From Cyanobacteria bacterium M_surface_10_m2_179 (GTDB taxonomy: Bacteria; Cyanobacteriota; Cyanobacteriia; PCC-6307; Cyanobiaceae): a stretch of 38,714 nucleotides of DNA. How positions within the stretch are numbered: the first letter of the stretch is position 1; the number at the start of each line of letters is the position of its first letter. The position numbers were made by a program, and so were the translations under genes. The DNA is taken from the NCBI GenBank assembly GCA_016882545.1, contig VGPW01000008.1:1-38714 (forward strand). The letters are read 5' to 3'. Positions 24,392 to 32,340 of this stretch are shown piece by piece. Under the pieces are notes generated by a model that saw nothing but the letters and a program-made list of their open reading frames with translations, had not been told where the DNA came from and made no database searches.

Positions 24392-24774
24392 GCCCGTGAG
24401 GCGCGGTAGGCCTGCTCATCGGCGGCAGCGGCCGCCGCGCTCTCCCACGGAAACACGATCCATTCGCTCGATTCCACCACTTCCACCGCCTGCCACCACT
24501 GCGGCTCCTGCTTGCTCACCCACACCATGGCGGTGCAGTCCTGCAGGTTTCGGTAGGGCTCCAGGGTGAGACCGGTTTCGTAGACGTCGTCCACCAGCAG
24601 GCAACCGGGCTGGGCGCTCTCCAGCAGCGGCAGCTCCAGCCTGTGGCTGAGCGTGACCGCCAGCACCAGGCCGCCGCGGGGAATGCCGAACACGCCGCTG
24701 AAGCTGCCGCCACGGCACTGGGCCGCGATGCCGTCTACCGCCTGCTCAAACTCCCGCCAACCGAGGTTGCGCAT
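24388..24774 (-). CDS. Phosphoribosyltransferase family protein
   Basis: The protein has 128 residues from ATG 24774, which follows a good ribosome-binding site (GAGAGG). A GTG five codons upstream is the alternative. The PRPP-binding loop is CLLVDDVYETGLT near residues 58-70, and GVFGIPRGGLVLA (about 28-40) forms the pyrophosphate loop. It resembles the xanthine/hypoxanthine phosphoribosyltransferase group, but the base specificity cannot be told. Its stop overlaps the next gene by ATGA. Confidence 0.8.
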   Translation of the reverse strand: MRNLGWREFEQAVDGIAAQCRGGSFSGVFGIPRGGLVLAVTLSHRLELPLLESAQPGCLLVDDVYETGLTLEPYRNLQDCTAMVWVSKQEPQWWQAVEVVESSEWIVFPWESAAAAAADEQAYRASRA

Positions 24775-24904
24775 CCCCAGCCCTCTCACCCGTTGCCTGC
24801 CCAGGTTGTCGCAGCATCAGGAGCAGCAGGCTGAGATGGCCCATGGCCCTCGCCACCGATAGGGCCGCCAGGCCGAGGCAAAGGGGGCAGTGCATCACGC
24901 TCAT
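24746..24904 (-). CDS. Possible small CxxC membrane peptide (52 residues)
   Basis: An ATG at 24904 overlaps the stop of the frameshifted HepT frame as ATGA. It opens MSVMHCPLCLGLAALSVARAMGH, then a Leu-rich hydrophobic run (SLLLLML) and a polar tail. A CxxC pair followed by a hydrophobic stretch could be real. It overlaps the start of the phosphoribosyltransferase gene by 29 bases, and the HepT frame that reaches it is itself shifted. Support is therefore weak. Confidence 0.3.
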   Translation of the reverse strand: MSVMHCPLCLGLAALSVARAMGHLSLLLLMLRQPGQATGERAGDAQPRLAGV

Positions 24905-25314
24905 GCCGCCAGCTTCATGCCGGCGCGCCTGGGCGAAGGGATTTCGGGGGAAAGTTCATCAAGGCTGGGTGCCTTGCAATGAATTCCACAAGGTTGAGCA
25001 GTGGGCTGTGAGCGAAGGCAGATCGCTCGCGATGGCCCCCAAACGACCCGATGGCTGATCTTCAGATACTCATGGGTGAGCAAATTACGGAAGTCAATGA
25101 TCTGTCGCGCTTCGGGGATCGCAGCGAACAGGTCAGGATCGCGTTGCGAGATCACCCTGAGGGCCTCGCCGATGATGATGAACTCACGTTCAACCGCTGA
25201 GCGGATCAGTCGCGAAGCGCAGTAATCGGATTCGCTAAGGGTTGCGGTGGCCGCCTTGATCGCTGCTGCAGCTTCCAAGATGTCGAGCAGGTAGGCGCGC
25301 GGGTCACGCTGCAT
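24901..25314 (-). pseudogene. hepT: HepT-type HEPN toxin, apparently frameshifted
   Basis: Residues 1-93 read as HepT: RDPRAYLLDILEAA, SAVEREFIIIGEAL, and the RNase motif RX4HXY as R76...H81-E-Y83 (RNLLTHEY), then ISHRVVWG. After this the annotated frame gives unrelated Pro/Arg-rich sequence to 24901. One extra G in the G-run at 25036-25040 would restore AIASDLPSLTAH... ending at TGA 24959-24961, which is the expected HepT tail. I therefore infer a -1 deletion in the run. The catalytic motif lies before it, so a toxin with an abnormal tail may still be made. Its start overlaps the MntA gene by 11 bases. Confidence 0.75.
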
Positions 25315-25615
25315 AGATCTCCTGCTTGGTGGCGTCGATGGTCTGGCGGATGAAGGGGTTATTCACAGCGTCGGCCATCACCAGATCAACCTTGGAGGCC
25401 AAGCTGTGACGGAGTTCGTTGAGTAGAGCGAAATAGGTCTTGTAGAGACTTGCTGGATCAAGGGGTTGAAACTCCACCAGCAAATCGATGTCACTCGCTC
25501 CGGGTTGGTAATCGGTTCTCAACACCGATCCGAAAACGTGCATCCGCAGCACCTGATGTCGACGGCAGGCGGCGGTGATCGCGTCGAGCTGACGTGGCGC
25601 CAAGGCACTCCTCAT
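25304..25615 (-). CDS. mntA: MntA-type nucleotidyltransferase antitoxin
   Basis: The protein has 103 residues. The nucleotidyltransferase motif is HVFGSVLRTDY...SDIDLLVEF (residues ~26-48), with the GS pair and the DID metal ligands. MntA antitoxins silence HepT by attaching AMP to the Tyr of its RX4HXY motif. The gene order MNT then HEPN, with an 11-base overlap, fits the type VII toxin-antitoxin layout. This gene looks intact while its toxin partner is shifted. Confidence 0.85.
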   Translation of the reverse strand: MRSALAPRQLDAITAACRRHQVLRMHVFGSVLRTDYQPGASDIDLLVEFQPLDPASLYKTYFALLNELRHSLASKVDLVMADAVNNPFIRQTIDATKQEIYAA

Positions 25616-25649
25616 CCCTTCATTGTGACTGGATTTCGTTTGGCCGGCC

Positions 25650-26054
25650 TCAACGCCGCACCGGCACCACGGTCATGCCCACGGGCGCGAGGGCGATCAG
25701 GGCGAGCTTGATGTGTTGGATCCCGAAGGGGATGCCAACGATGGTGATGAAACAGGCCAGGGCAGAGGTGAGGTGGCCAATCGCCAGCCACCAACCGGCC
25801 AGCAGAAACCAGAGCAGATTGCCCAGCAGCCCCAGGGGGCCTGTGCCCAGATCGCCGCGGCCGTGCAGCGCGCGCCTGTTGATCGCCTCCTGGCCGAAGG
25901 GCCAGAGCGAGAACGCGCCGATCACAAAGCACGATCGGGCCCAGGGAAGACCCACGATTGTGAGTGCGCACACCAGGCCCGCCAGCCACCAACCCAGGGC
26001 CATCACCAGCCCACCGAGCACCACCCAGAGGATGTTGAGAAGCGCGGTGATCAT
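25650..26054 (-). CDS. yccF: YccF family inner-membrane protein
   Basis: The protein has 134 residues from ATG 26054. Two related halves each hold a pair of hydrophobic helices and a Gly-Ile/Leu-Pro turn: TIVGLPWAR (about 33-41) and TIVGIPFGIQ (about 103-112). NILWVVLGG and NLLWFLLAG open the two halves. This is the internal duplication of YccF (DUF307). The function is not established; four to five membrane helices are expected. The frame is open 14 codons upstream, but the ATG fits family starts. Confidence 0.88.
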   Translation of the reverse strand: MITALLNILWVVLGGLVMALGWWLAGLVCALTIVGLPWARSCFVIGAFSLWPFGQEAINRRALHGRGDLGTGPLGLLGNLLWFLLAGWWLAIGHLTSALACFITIVGIPFGIQHIKLALIALAPVGMTVVPVRR

Positions 26055-26134
26055 GCGGAACAGGCGAGCACTCCATGATCGGCGCTGCAGGACCAAGCGA
26101 CCGTTGCTAGTGCAGGGTGAGTCGCATAAGACCC

Positions 26135-26335
26135 ATGGGCTTGCAGTCGTTCGAGGTGTTTTTTGCCTGTCCCGATCGCTCCGGCATTGATGCGGTGCAT
26201 GCGTTCAACCGTCAGGAGGCCCTGGAGATCGCCTCGGCCGATCACCCCGGCTGTGAGCTGGCGGCCTTTCACCGCTCGATGATCCCCGCGTCGTATCGCG
26301 ACAGCCTGCTGCAGGACTGGCTCGCCAGCCTCTGA
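26135..26335 (+). CDS. Hypothetical 66-residue protein
   Basis: From ATG 26135 it encodes MGLQSFEVFFACPDRSGIDAVHAFNRQEAL, given here in part only as the recognisable opening, then a helical end. A GTG at 26117 is an alternative start. It is soluble and small with no signal peptide. The VFFACPDRSG opening looks like a strand and loop of a small alpha/beta protein. The stop is 2 bases from the convergent helicase gene end. The family is not recognised. Confidence 0.5.
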   Translation: MGLQSFEVFFACPDRSGIDAVHAFNRQEALEIASADHPGCELAAFHRSMIPASYRDSLLQDWLASL

Positions 26336-26337
26336 GC

Positions 26338-28806
26338 TCACTGCTCCGCCCGTGTGGCCTCGGCGATCAGCCGCTGCACGCGGTCCACGAGCGACTCGTT
26401 GCTGAGACGGTTGTTCAGGCGTTCCACCAACAACGGAAAGGCCAGAGGCCCAGGCCTCGGGATCCGCTCCACCCGCCAGGTGCTTGCGGCCATGCGCTCC
26501 AGGGCCGAGCGCAGACGGTGCTGTTCCAGTTGTTCATCGAGCACCTCACGGCGGGCCTGCTCCAGCAGCAGGCTGCCGGGTTCGTGTTTCTGGAACACGT
26601 CGAACAGCAGAGCTGCACTGATCTGCAGCTGGCCGCCGGTTTTGTTCTGGCCGGGCATCGCCTGACTGATCAGGCCGCTCACCTGGGCGATGGCGCGAAA
26701 ACGGCGTCGGCAGAGCTCGGAGAAGTTGAGGGCCTGTTCCAGATCGCTCTCGAGCTGCTCCAGATCGAGCAGAGCATCGCCATGAAGATCCAATAGCTCC
26801 TCAAAGGGGTAGGTCTTGGGTGCCAACAGCTCGAAGCCGTAGTCGTTCACCGATACGGTGATCGTGCTGGCGCGGTGACGGGCGAGCCGCCAAGCCCAGA
26901 GGAAGCCGATGCCCTCATGCACGAAGCGCCCCTCAAACGGATACACGAACAGGTGGCTGCCCTCGCGGCTGCGGCAGAGCTCCACCAGTAGTTGATCGCT
27001 GCGGGGCAGGCCGGACAGGTTGGCCTGCCGTTCCAGCAGTGGCTCGAGGGCCTGCAGTTCGGGTGTGTCGAGCCTGGCTTCACCAGCCAGGGCCCGCGCG
27101 CAGATGTCCACCTCGTCGCGCAGGTGGCGGCTGAGCAGATCCGAGAGCGCCATCTGGCCGCCGGCCCAGGCCGGCACCGTGGAGCTCTTGCGGGTGGTGG
27201 CCTTCACCTGGGCGGTCATCTCCCGCAACCGCACAAATTCGAGCTGCCGTCCGGCGAAGAAGAACACATCGCCGGGTTTGAGCCGGCCGATGAAGGCCTC
27301 TTCCACATGACCGAGCACCGCGCCGCGCACAAAGCGCACCGTCACCGAGCGATCGGCGGTGATCGTGCCGATGTTGAAGCGATGCAACCGGGCGATCGTT
27401 TTGTCGACCACTCGGTAGACATCGCCCTCGCGCACCAGTTTGTGGTAGCGGGGATAGGCGCCCAGGCAGGTGCCGCCATGCTCGAGAAAGGTGAGGCACC
27501 ACTGCCACTGCGCCTCGCTTAGCGCGCGGAAACTCCAGCAGCTGCGCACCGCGTTGAGTTCCTGTTCCGGCTGCAGACCCGGGCCGCAGGCGAGGCTGGT
27601 GAGGTGTTGCAGCAGCACATCCAGGGGGAGCTGCGGCGGCCGGCGGTGTTCCACCAGGCCGTTCTCCAGCCCCCGCCGCATGGCACTTACCTCCAGCAGC
27701 TCCAGGGCGTTGGTGGGCATGAACAACACCTGCGACGTGCCGCCCGGGGAGTGGGCACTGCGACCAGCCCGTTGCAGCAGCCGCGCCAGGTTTTTGGCAC
27801 TGCCCACCTGCACCACCCGCTCCACGGGTTGGAAGTCGACCCCCAGATCCAAGGAGCTGGTGCACACCACCCAGCGCAGCTCGCCGGCCTTCACGCGCGC
27901 CTCGATCGCTTCCCGTTCGGCCCGGTCGATGGCGCTGTGGTGGAGGGCCAGGGCGTCCTCCATTTCCGGGCAGGCAAAACGCAGGCATTGGTGCCAGCGC
28001 TCGGCCTGGTTGCGGGTGTTGGTGAACAGCAGTGTGCTCACCGCGGGATCGAGGCCCGCCACCAACTCCTCATACATGCGCAGCCCCAGATGGCCGCCCC
28101 AGGGGAACCCGTCGATGCTCTCGGGCAGCAGGCTGCGAATCGCCGTGGCCCGCTGAATGTCGGAGGTGATGATCCGGGGTGGTGCTGTTGTGAGCCCGAG
28201 CGCTGCCTGCGCGGCCTCCTCGAGGTTGCCGATCGTGGCGCTGATCGCCCAGGTGCGCAGCTGGGGGCGTATCCGCCGCAGCCAGCTCAGGCAGAGCTCG
28301 GTTTGCGTGCCCCGCTTGCTGCCCATCAGCTCGTGCCATTCATCGAGCACCACCGCCTGCAGCTGGGCGAACAGCTCCGGTGCCTTGGCGTTGGCCAGCA
28401 GCACGCTCAGTGATTCGGGCGTGGTGATCAGGATCTCGGGCGGGGTGCGCAGCTGTTTGCTGCGCTCGTAGGTGGCGGTGTCGCCATTGCGGATGGCCAC
28501 CCGCAGCGGCCAGCCCATGGAGCTGATCGGCTGCTCGATCGCCAGGGCCAGGTCGCGGCTGAGGGCCCGCAGCGGTGTGATCACCAACAGCCGCAGGCCG
28601 CGGATTTTCGGATCGCTCGGTGGCGTCGCCAGCATCTCCGCGATCGGACCCATCACAGCGGCGTAGGTTTTGCCAGAGCCGGTGGGCACTTGCAGCAGGC
28701 CGCTCTCGCCCGCCAGGTAGGCCTGCCAGCACTGGCGTTGGAAGGCCATTGGGCTCCAGCCCTGCTGGCTGAACCAGGCCTCGATCGGCGCCAGTGCAGG
28801 GCTCAT
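26338..28806 (-). CDS. Ligase-associated Lhr-like DEXH-box helicase
   Basis: The protein has 822 residues. The helicase core shows Walker A PTGSGKT (41-47), DEWH (155-158, a DExH box with Trp), SATIGN (motif III), and motif VI QRAGRSAHSPGG in the second RecA domain. The long C-terminal region matches Lhr-type helicases. It overlaps the ligase gene by 4 bases and completes the ligase-associated repair operon. It would unwind or remodel DNA at damage sites using ATP. Confidence 0.92.
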   Translation of the reverse strand: MSPALAPIEAWFSQQGWSPMAFQRQCWQAYLAGESGLLQVPTGSGKTYAAVMGPIAEMLATPPSDPKIRGLRLLVITPLRALSRDLALAIEQPISSMGWPLRVAIRNGDTATYERSKQLRTPPEILITTPESLSVLLANAKAPELFAQLQAVVLDEWHELMGSKRGTQTELCLSWLRRIRPQLRTWAISATIGNLEEAAQAALGLTTAPPRIITSDIQRATAIRSLLPESIDGFPWGGHLGLRMYEELVAGLDPAVSTLLFTNTRNQAERWHQCLRFACPEMEDALALHHSAIDRAEREAIEARVKAGELRWVVCTSSLDLGVDFQPVERVVQVGSAKNLARLLQRAGRSAHSPGGTSQVLFMPTNALELLEVSAMRRGLENGLVEHRRPPQLPLDVLLQHLTSLACGPGLQPEQELNAVRSCWSFRALSEAQWQWCLTFLEHGGTCLGAYPRYHKLVREGDVYRVVDKTIARLHRFNIGTITADRSVTVRFVRGAVLGHVEEAFIGRLKPGDVFFFAGRQLEFVRLREMTAQVKATTRKSSTVPAWAGGQMALSDLLSRHLRDEVDICARALAGEARLDTPELQALEPLLERQANLSGLPRSDQLLVELCRSREGSHLFVYPFEGRFVHEGIGFLWAWRLARHRASTITVSVNDYGFELLAPKTYPFEELLDLHGDALLDLEQLESDLEQALNFSELCRRRFRAIAQVSGLISQAMPGQNKTGGQLQISAALLFDVFQKHEPGSLLLEQARREVLDEQLEQHRLRSALERMAASTWRVERIPRPGPLAFPLLVERLNNRLSNESLVDRVQRLIAEATRAEQ

Positions 28807-30458
28807 GCCAGCTGCTCCATCAGCGCCCGGGCGCTGGCGAGGCTGTCAGCTTCGCTGGCCGGTTTGTCGGTCCGCCAACGGCTGATGCGCGGGAAGCGCA
28901 CCGCGAAGCCGCATTTGTGGCGTTTCGAGGGTTGGATGCCTTCAAAGGCCAGCTCGAACACCTGCAGCGGCTCCACAGCACGCACCGGCCCGAAGCGCTC
29001 GGTGGTGTGGGCGCGGATCCAGCGATCCAGCTGGCGGATTTCGCCATCGTCGAGGCCCGAGTAGGCCTTGGCGAAGGTCACCAACGCGCCCTCGCCGTTC
29101 CAGAGGCCAAAGCTGTAGTCGGTGTAGAGGTTGGCGCGCTTACCGCTACCGGCCTGGGCGTAGAGCAGCACCGCATCCAGCCGCAGCGGCTCGAGCTTGT
29201 GTTTCCACCAGTGGCCGCGCTTGCGCCCCACCAGATAGGGCGAGTCGAGGGCTTTGAGCATCAAGCCTTCCGCCCGCTGTGGCCGGGCCTGATCGCGGCG
29301 TTCATTCAGCTCGCTCCAGCGTTGGAGGCTCTGGGTGGCGGAGAGGCGCAGTCGCCCCGAGCTTGCGGTGTCGGCTTGCTGCAGCCAGTGCTGATGCAGC
29401 TGCTCCAACAGGGCACGCCGCTGCTGCAGCGGTTGCTGGCGCAGATCTGTTCCCTGATGCTCAAGCAGGTCGTAGGCCACAAAGGCAGCCGGACAGTCGC
29501 GCTGCAGGCTGCGGCTGGGAGCCTTGCGCCCCAGCCGTCGCTGCAGGCTGGCGAAGGATTCCGGTGCTTCGGCATCGCCATGCCAAACGATTACCTCCCC
29601 ATCCAGCGCCGTTCCCTGGGGCAACAGCTCTGCCAGGGCGATCAGCTCGGGAAAGGCCTCATTGATCAGTTCCTCGCCGCGGCTCCAGAGGCTGCAGCCA
29701 CCGGCTCTGTGGATCAGCTGACCGCGGATGCCATCCCACTTCCACTCCAGCTGCCAACTCTCGGGAGACGTGTGCTCCAGCTGGCCCAGCTCCAGGGGAC
29801 TGGCCAGAAAAAAGGGATAGGGCTTGGCGGATAAATCTTCGCCATGGCCCGCTGCTGCCGTGAGGGCGGCAAAGGCTTCGGCGCTCGGCGTGAATCCACC
29901 CATCAATCGGTGTGCCACCAGGGCCTCCTCCAGGCCGGCGCTGCGGGCGACGGCGCGGGTCACCAGCCCGGTGGACACCCCCACCCGAAAGCCACCGCTG
30001 AGCAGCTTGTTCACCAGCAGCAACTGATCGGCGGGGAGGCATCGCCAACAGGCCTGCACCGCCTCGGCTTGCTCGTTGCCCTGCAGGGCCGCCAGGGCCG
30101 GCAGCCGCTGCTCCATCCACTGGGCCAGAGATTGCTCAAGGCCGGTGCCGGCCTGGTTCGGTGTCGCGGAGCGATCGGGGCGTTGCTGCCATACCAGGGC
30201 CACCGTTTCGGCTGAGTCGCCCACCTGGGCGTGGCAGGCCTCGAACAACCACTCCGGTAGCCCGGTGACTGCCAGGCAGATCTCCCGCAGCCGCCGGCCG
30301 GTGATCAGGCGCTTGCGCCGTTTGCCCATCAGCAGGGCCAGGGCCCAGGCGGCATCAGCGGCTGGAACGCTCTGGAAATAAGCATTGAGCGCCTCGAGCT
30401 TGGCGCTGGTGCTGCTGGTGCCGTCCAGCTGTTGAAACAGCGATGCGAAGGCGTGCAT
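28803..30458 (-). CDS. ATP-dependent DNA ligase of the ligase-associated repair operon
   Basis: The protein has 551 residues. The adenylation motif I is KWDGIR with the lysine at 240. Upstream is an all-helical N-terminal DNA-binding domain (about 1-210), with LDGEVIVW (motif III) and later EGLMLKALD (motif IV) and WWKHK (motif V). It seals nicks using ATP, unlike the NAD-dependent LigA that all bacteria keep. Its stop overlaps the helicase start, and it begins 3 bases after the exonuclease stop. Together the three form the known ligase-associated DNA damage set. Confidence 0.93.
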   Translation of the reverse strand: MHAFASLFQQLDGTSSTSAKLEALNAYFQSVPAADAAWALALLMGKRRKRLITGRRLREICLAVTGLPEWLFEACHAQVGDSAETVALVWQQRPDRSATPNQAGTGLEQSLAQWMEQRLPALAALQGNEQAEAVQACWRCLPADQLLLVNKLLSGGFRVGVSTGLVTRAVARSAGLEEALVAHRLMGGFTPSAEAFAALTAAAGHGEDLSAKPYPFFLASPLELGQLEHTSPESWQLEWKWDGIRGQLIHRAGGCSLWSRGEELINEAFPELIALAELLPQGTALDGEVIVWHGDAEAPESFASLQRRLGRKAPSRSLQRDCPAAFVAYDLLEHQGTDLRQQPLQQRRALLEQLHQHWLQQADTASSGRLRLSATQSLQRWSELNERRDQARPQRAEGLMLKALDSPYLVGRKRGHWWKHKLEPLRLDAVLLYAQAGSGKRANLYTDYSFGLWNGEGALVTFAKAYSGLDDGEIRQLDRWIRAHTTERFGPVRAVEPLQVFELAFEGIQPSKRHKCGFAVRFPRISRWRTDKPASEADSLASARALMEQLA

Positions 30459-30461
30459 GGC

Positions 30462-31499
30462 TCAGCTTGCCGGCGCGGTGGCTTGTTCGTCGTCGAAGCG
30501 TTCGGCTTCGAAGTGCCCCTCCAGCGGCTCGGCGTTGATCCCCTCCACCTCCCGCAGATACCGCGCCAGCACGTTGCTCTGGCCGTGGGTCACATACACC
30601 TGCTGAGCCCGGCTCTCGCGCACGCTCTGCAGCAGTCCGCTCCAATCGGCGTGGTCGCTCATCACGAAACCGCGCCCATAGCCACGGCGGTGGCGGGCAC
30701 CGCGCACGGCCATCCAGCCGCTCACGAAGCCGTTCTGGGCCTTGGTGAAGCGCCCCAGGCCGCGGCTGCGATGGGCTGCCGGTGGTGCGATCAGGAGGCG
30801 TCCGCTCAGATCGGCGCCGCGCTCCAGCTCCGCCAGCGGCCGCGTTGGCGGCATCGCTACGCCCGCCTGGCGGTAGGGCGCCATCAGCCGCTCCACGGCG
30901 CCGTGCAGCAGCACTTCGTCGCTCACACCGAGGCGATGCAACTCCGCTAGCACCCGCTGCGCCTTGCCGAAGGCGTAGGCGAACAGCACCGAGGGGCGAT
31001 CCGGCGCGCTGCGCCACCACGCCAGGATCTCCGCGGCGATCTCGGCGCCGCTCTGCCAGCGGTAGATCGGTAGCCCGAAGGTGGCCTCACTGATCAGCAC
31101 ATCTGCCTGCACCGGCTCGAAGGGCTCGCAGCTGGGATCGGCGCAGCGTTTGTAGTCGCCGCTCACCAGCCAGCTTTCGCCGCCGGCCTCCAGCCGGATC
31201 TGGGCGCTGCCGAGCACATGACCCGCCGCATGGAACGACACCCGCGCCGCGCCGATGCGGTGCAGCTGGCCGTAGTCCACCGGCAGCAGCGTGATCTCGG
31301 CGCCGAGCCGTTCCCGCAGGATCCCCTCGCTGGCGCCGATCGCCCAGTATTCGCCGCAGCCTGGCCGGGCGTGATCGGCATGGGCGTGGGTGATCAACGC
31401 CCGCGGCACCGGCCGCCAGGGATCGATCCAGGCCTGCGCCGCCGGGCAGTAGAGCCCTTCGGGGCTGAGCTGCAGCAGTCCGCCTGGGGCGAGGGGCAT
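30462..31499 (-). CDS. Ligase-associated DNA damage response exonuclease (metallo-beta-lactamase fold)
   Basis: The protein has 345 residues. The metal-binding signature HAHADH is at 38-43, followed by FHAAGHVLGSA (third His), SGDYKR (Asp) and MSDHADW (last His). The beta-CASP-like region in the middle (FGKAQRVLAELHRLG) and the Cys-free core resemble the SNM1/Pso2 type of nuclease. It trims DNA ends for the ligase downstream, which starts 3 bases after its stop. It is divergent from the MNT gene, 38 bases away. Confidence 0.92.
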   Translation of the reverse strand: MPLAPGGLLQLSPEGLYCPAAQAWIDPWRPVPRALITHAHADHARPGCGEYWAIGASEGILRERLGAEITLLPVDYGQLHRIGAARVSFHAAGHVLGSAQIRLEAGGESWLVSGDYKRCADPSCEPFEPVQADVLISEATFGLPIYRWQSGAEIAAEILAWWRSAPDRPSVLFAYAFGKAQRVLAELHRLGVSDEVLLHGAVERLMAPYRQAGVAMPPTRPLAELERGADLSGRLLIAPPAAHRSRGLGRFTKAQNGFVSGWMAVRGARHRRGYGRGFVMSDHADWSGLLQSVRESRAQQVYVTHGQSNVLARYLREVEGINAEPLEGHFEAERFDDEQATAPAS

Positions 31500-31537
31500 C
31501 GGCGCTGGGGCTTGTGGAGCGTGGGTAGCGTGTGGTC

Positions 31538-31876
31538 ATGACCAGCCTTGCCGCTATCCGGGAACGGCAGCGCAGCATCCGGCTTGCGCATCTTCGCCAG
31601 GGAGTCGCACCGCTCGTGGGCGCCTTTCCGAACGCGAAGGTGTTGCTGTTCGGTTCCCTGGCACGGGGCGACTGGGATGGTTGCTCCGATGTGGATCTGC
31701 TCGCGGTTGCGCCTTCCGAGGGGCAAGCGTCTGCGCTGGCCGATGCCCTCCTGACAGCGGGTCTTGGCGATGACGTGATCGCGCTGACCCACAGCCGCTG
31801 GCAGCAGTTGCGCTCCGGTGGCGATCCCTACTGGGCGGCTATCGGTCGTGATGCGGTGCCGCTGGAGCCTTTATGA
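31538..31876 (+). CDS. MNT-type nucleotidyltransferase (second MNT/HEPN pair)
   Basis: The protein has 112 residues from ATG 31538 (a GTG two codons earlier is possible). It contains LLFGSLARGDW...SDVDLLAV, with exactly the GSX10DXD spacing of minimal nucleotidyltransferases. Its stop overlaps the HEPN gene as ATGA. Such pairs act as toxin-antitoxin or nucleotidyl-transfer modules. It starts next to the DNA-repair operon on the opposite strand. Confidence 0.82.
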   Translation: MTSLAAIRERQRSIRLAHLRQGVAPLVGAFPNAKVLLFGSLARGDWDGCSDVDLLAVAPSEGQASALADALLTAGLGDDVIALTHSRWQQLRSGGDPYWAAIGRDAVPLEPL

Positions 31877-32289
31877 CACCGCGTGTTGAGGCCTGGTTTC
31901 GCCAAGCCAACAGCGATTTGGCGGTGGCGCGTCTGACGGCAACCGAAGGTTTCCATGCCCAGGCTTGCTATCACGCTGGTCAGGCTGCGGAGAAAGCCTT
32001 GAAGGGGTTGCTGCTGGGCTGTGGTGTGGTTCCCCCCTACAGCCACTCGCTCGATCGGTTGTTGGACGTGTTGGGCGAGCAAGGCCTCGACATCACCACG
32101 CTCCAGGCCCTGTCCCTGAAGGCCCTGACGCGGATGAGCAGCGAAACCCGCTACCCGCAGGATGAGGAAGCGCCTGTGGATCGCTTTGATGCCCAAGACA
32201 GCGATCAGGCCCTGGCGATGGCCACGCGCGTGGTGGCGTTCGCAACGGCCGTGCTGCGGGGCGACGGCGATTCACGCCCACTCCGTTGA
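31873..32289 (+). CDS. HEPN-domain protein (partner of MNT)
   Basis: The protein has 138 residues. The HEPN pattern is clear: VEAWFRQANSDLAVARL, then ACYHAGQAAEKALKGLLLG, SHSLDRLLD and ETRYPQDEE. This is the general HEPN family (helical bundle of about 110-130 residues). The RX4HXY RNase motif of HepT is not seen, so toxicity is less certain than in the other pair. It overlaps the MNT gene by ATGA, so the two are translated together. Confidence 0.85.
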   Translation: MTPRVEAWFRQANSDLAVARLTATEGFHAQACYHAGQAAEKALKGLLLGCGVVPPYSHSLDRLLDVLGEQGLDITTLQALSLKALTRMSSETRYPQDEEAPVDRFDAQDSDQALAMATRVVAFATAVLRGDGDSRPLR

Positions 32290-32340
32290 CGCCCGCCGGC
32301 GCCGTTTCTAGCCAGGGGGTGATTCTTCCGGCTGCAGGCC

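Noticed and set aside
27080-27988. 302-codon frame inside the helicase gene
   Set aside because: Same strand, other frame, Arg/Gly/Pro-rich; the helicase frame has all motifs.
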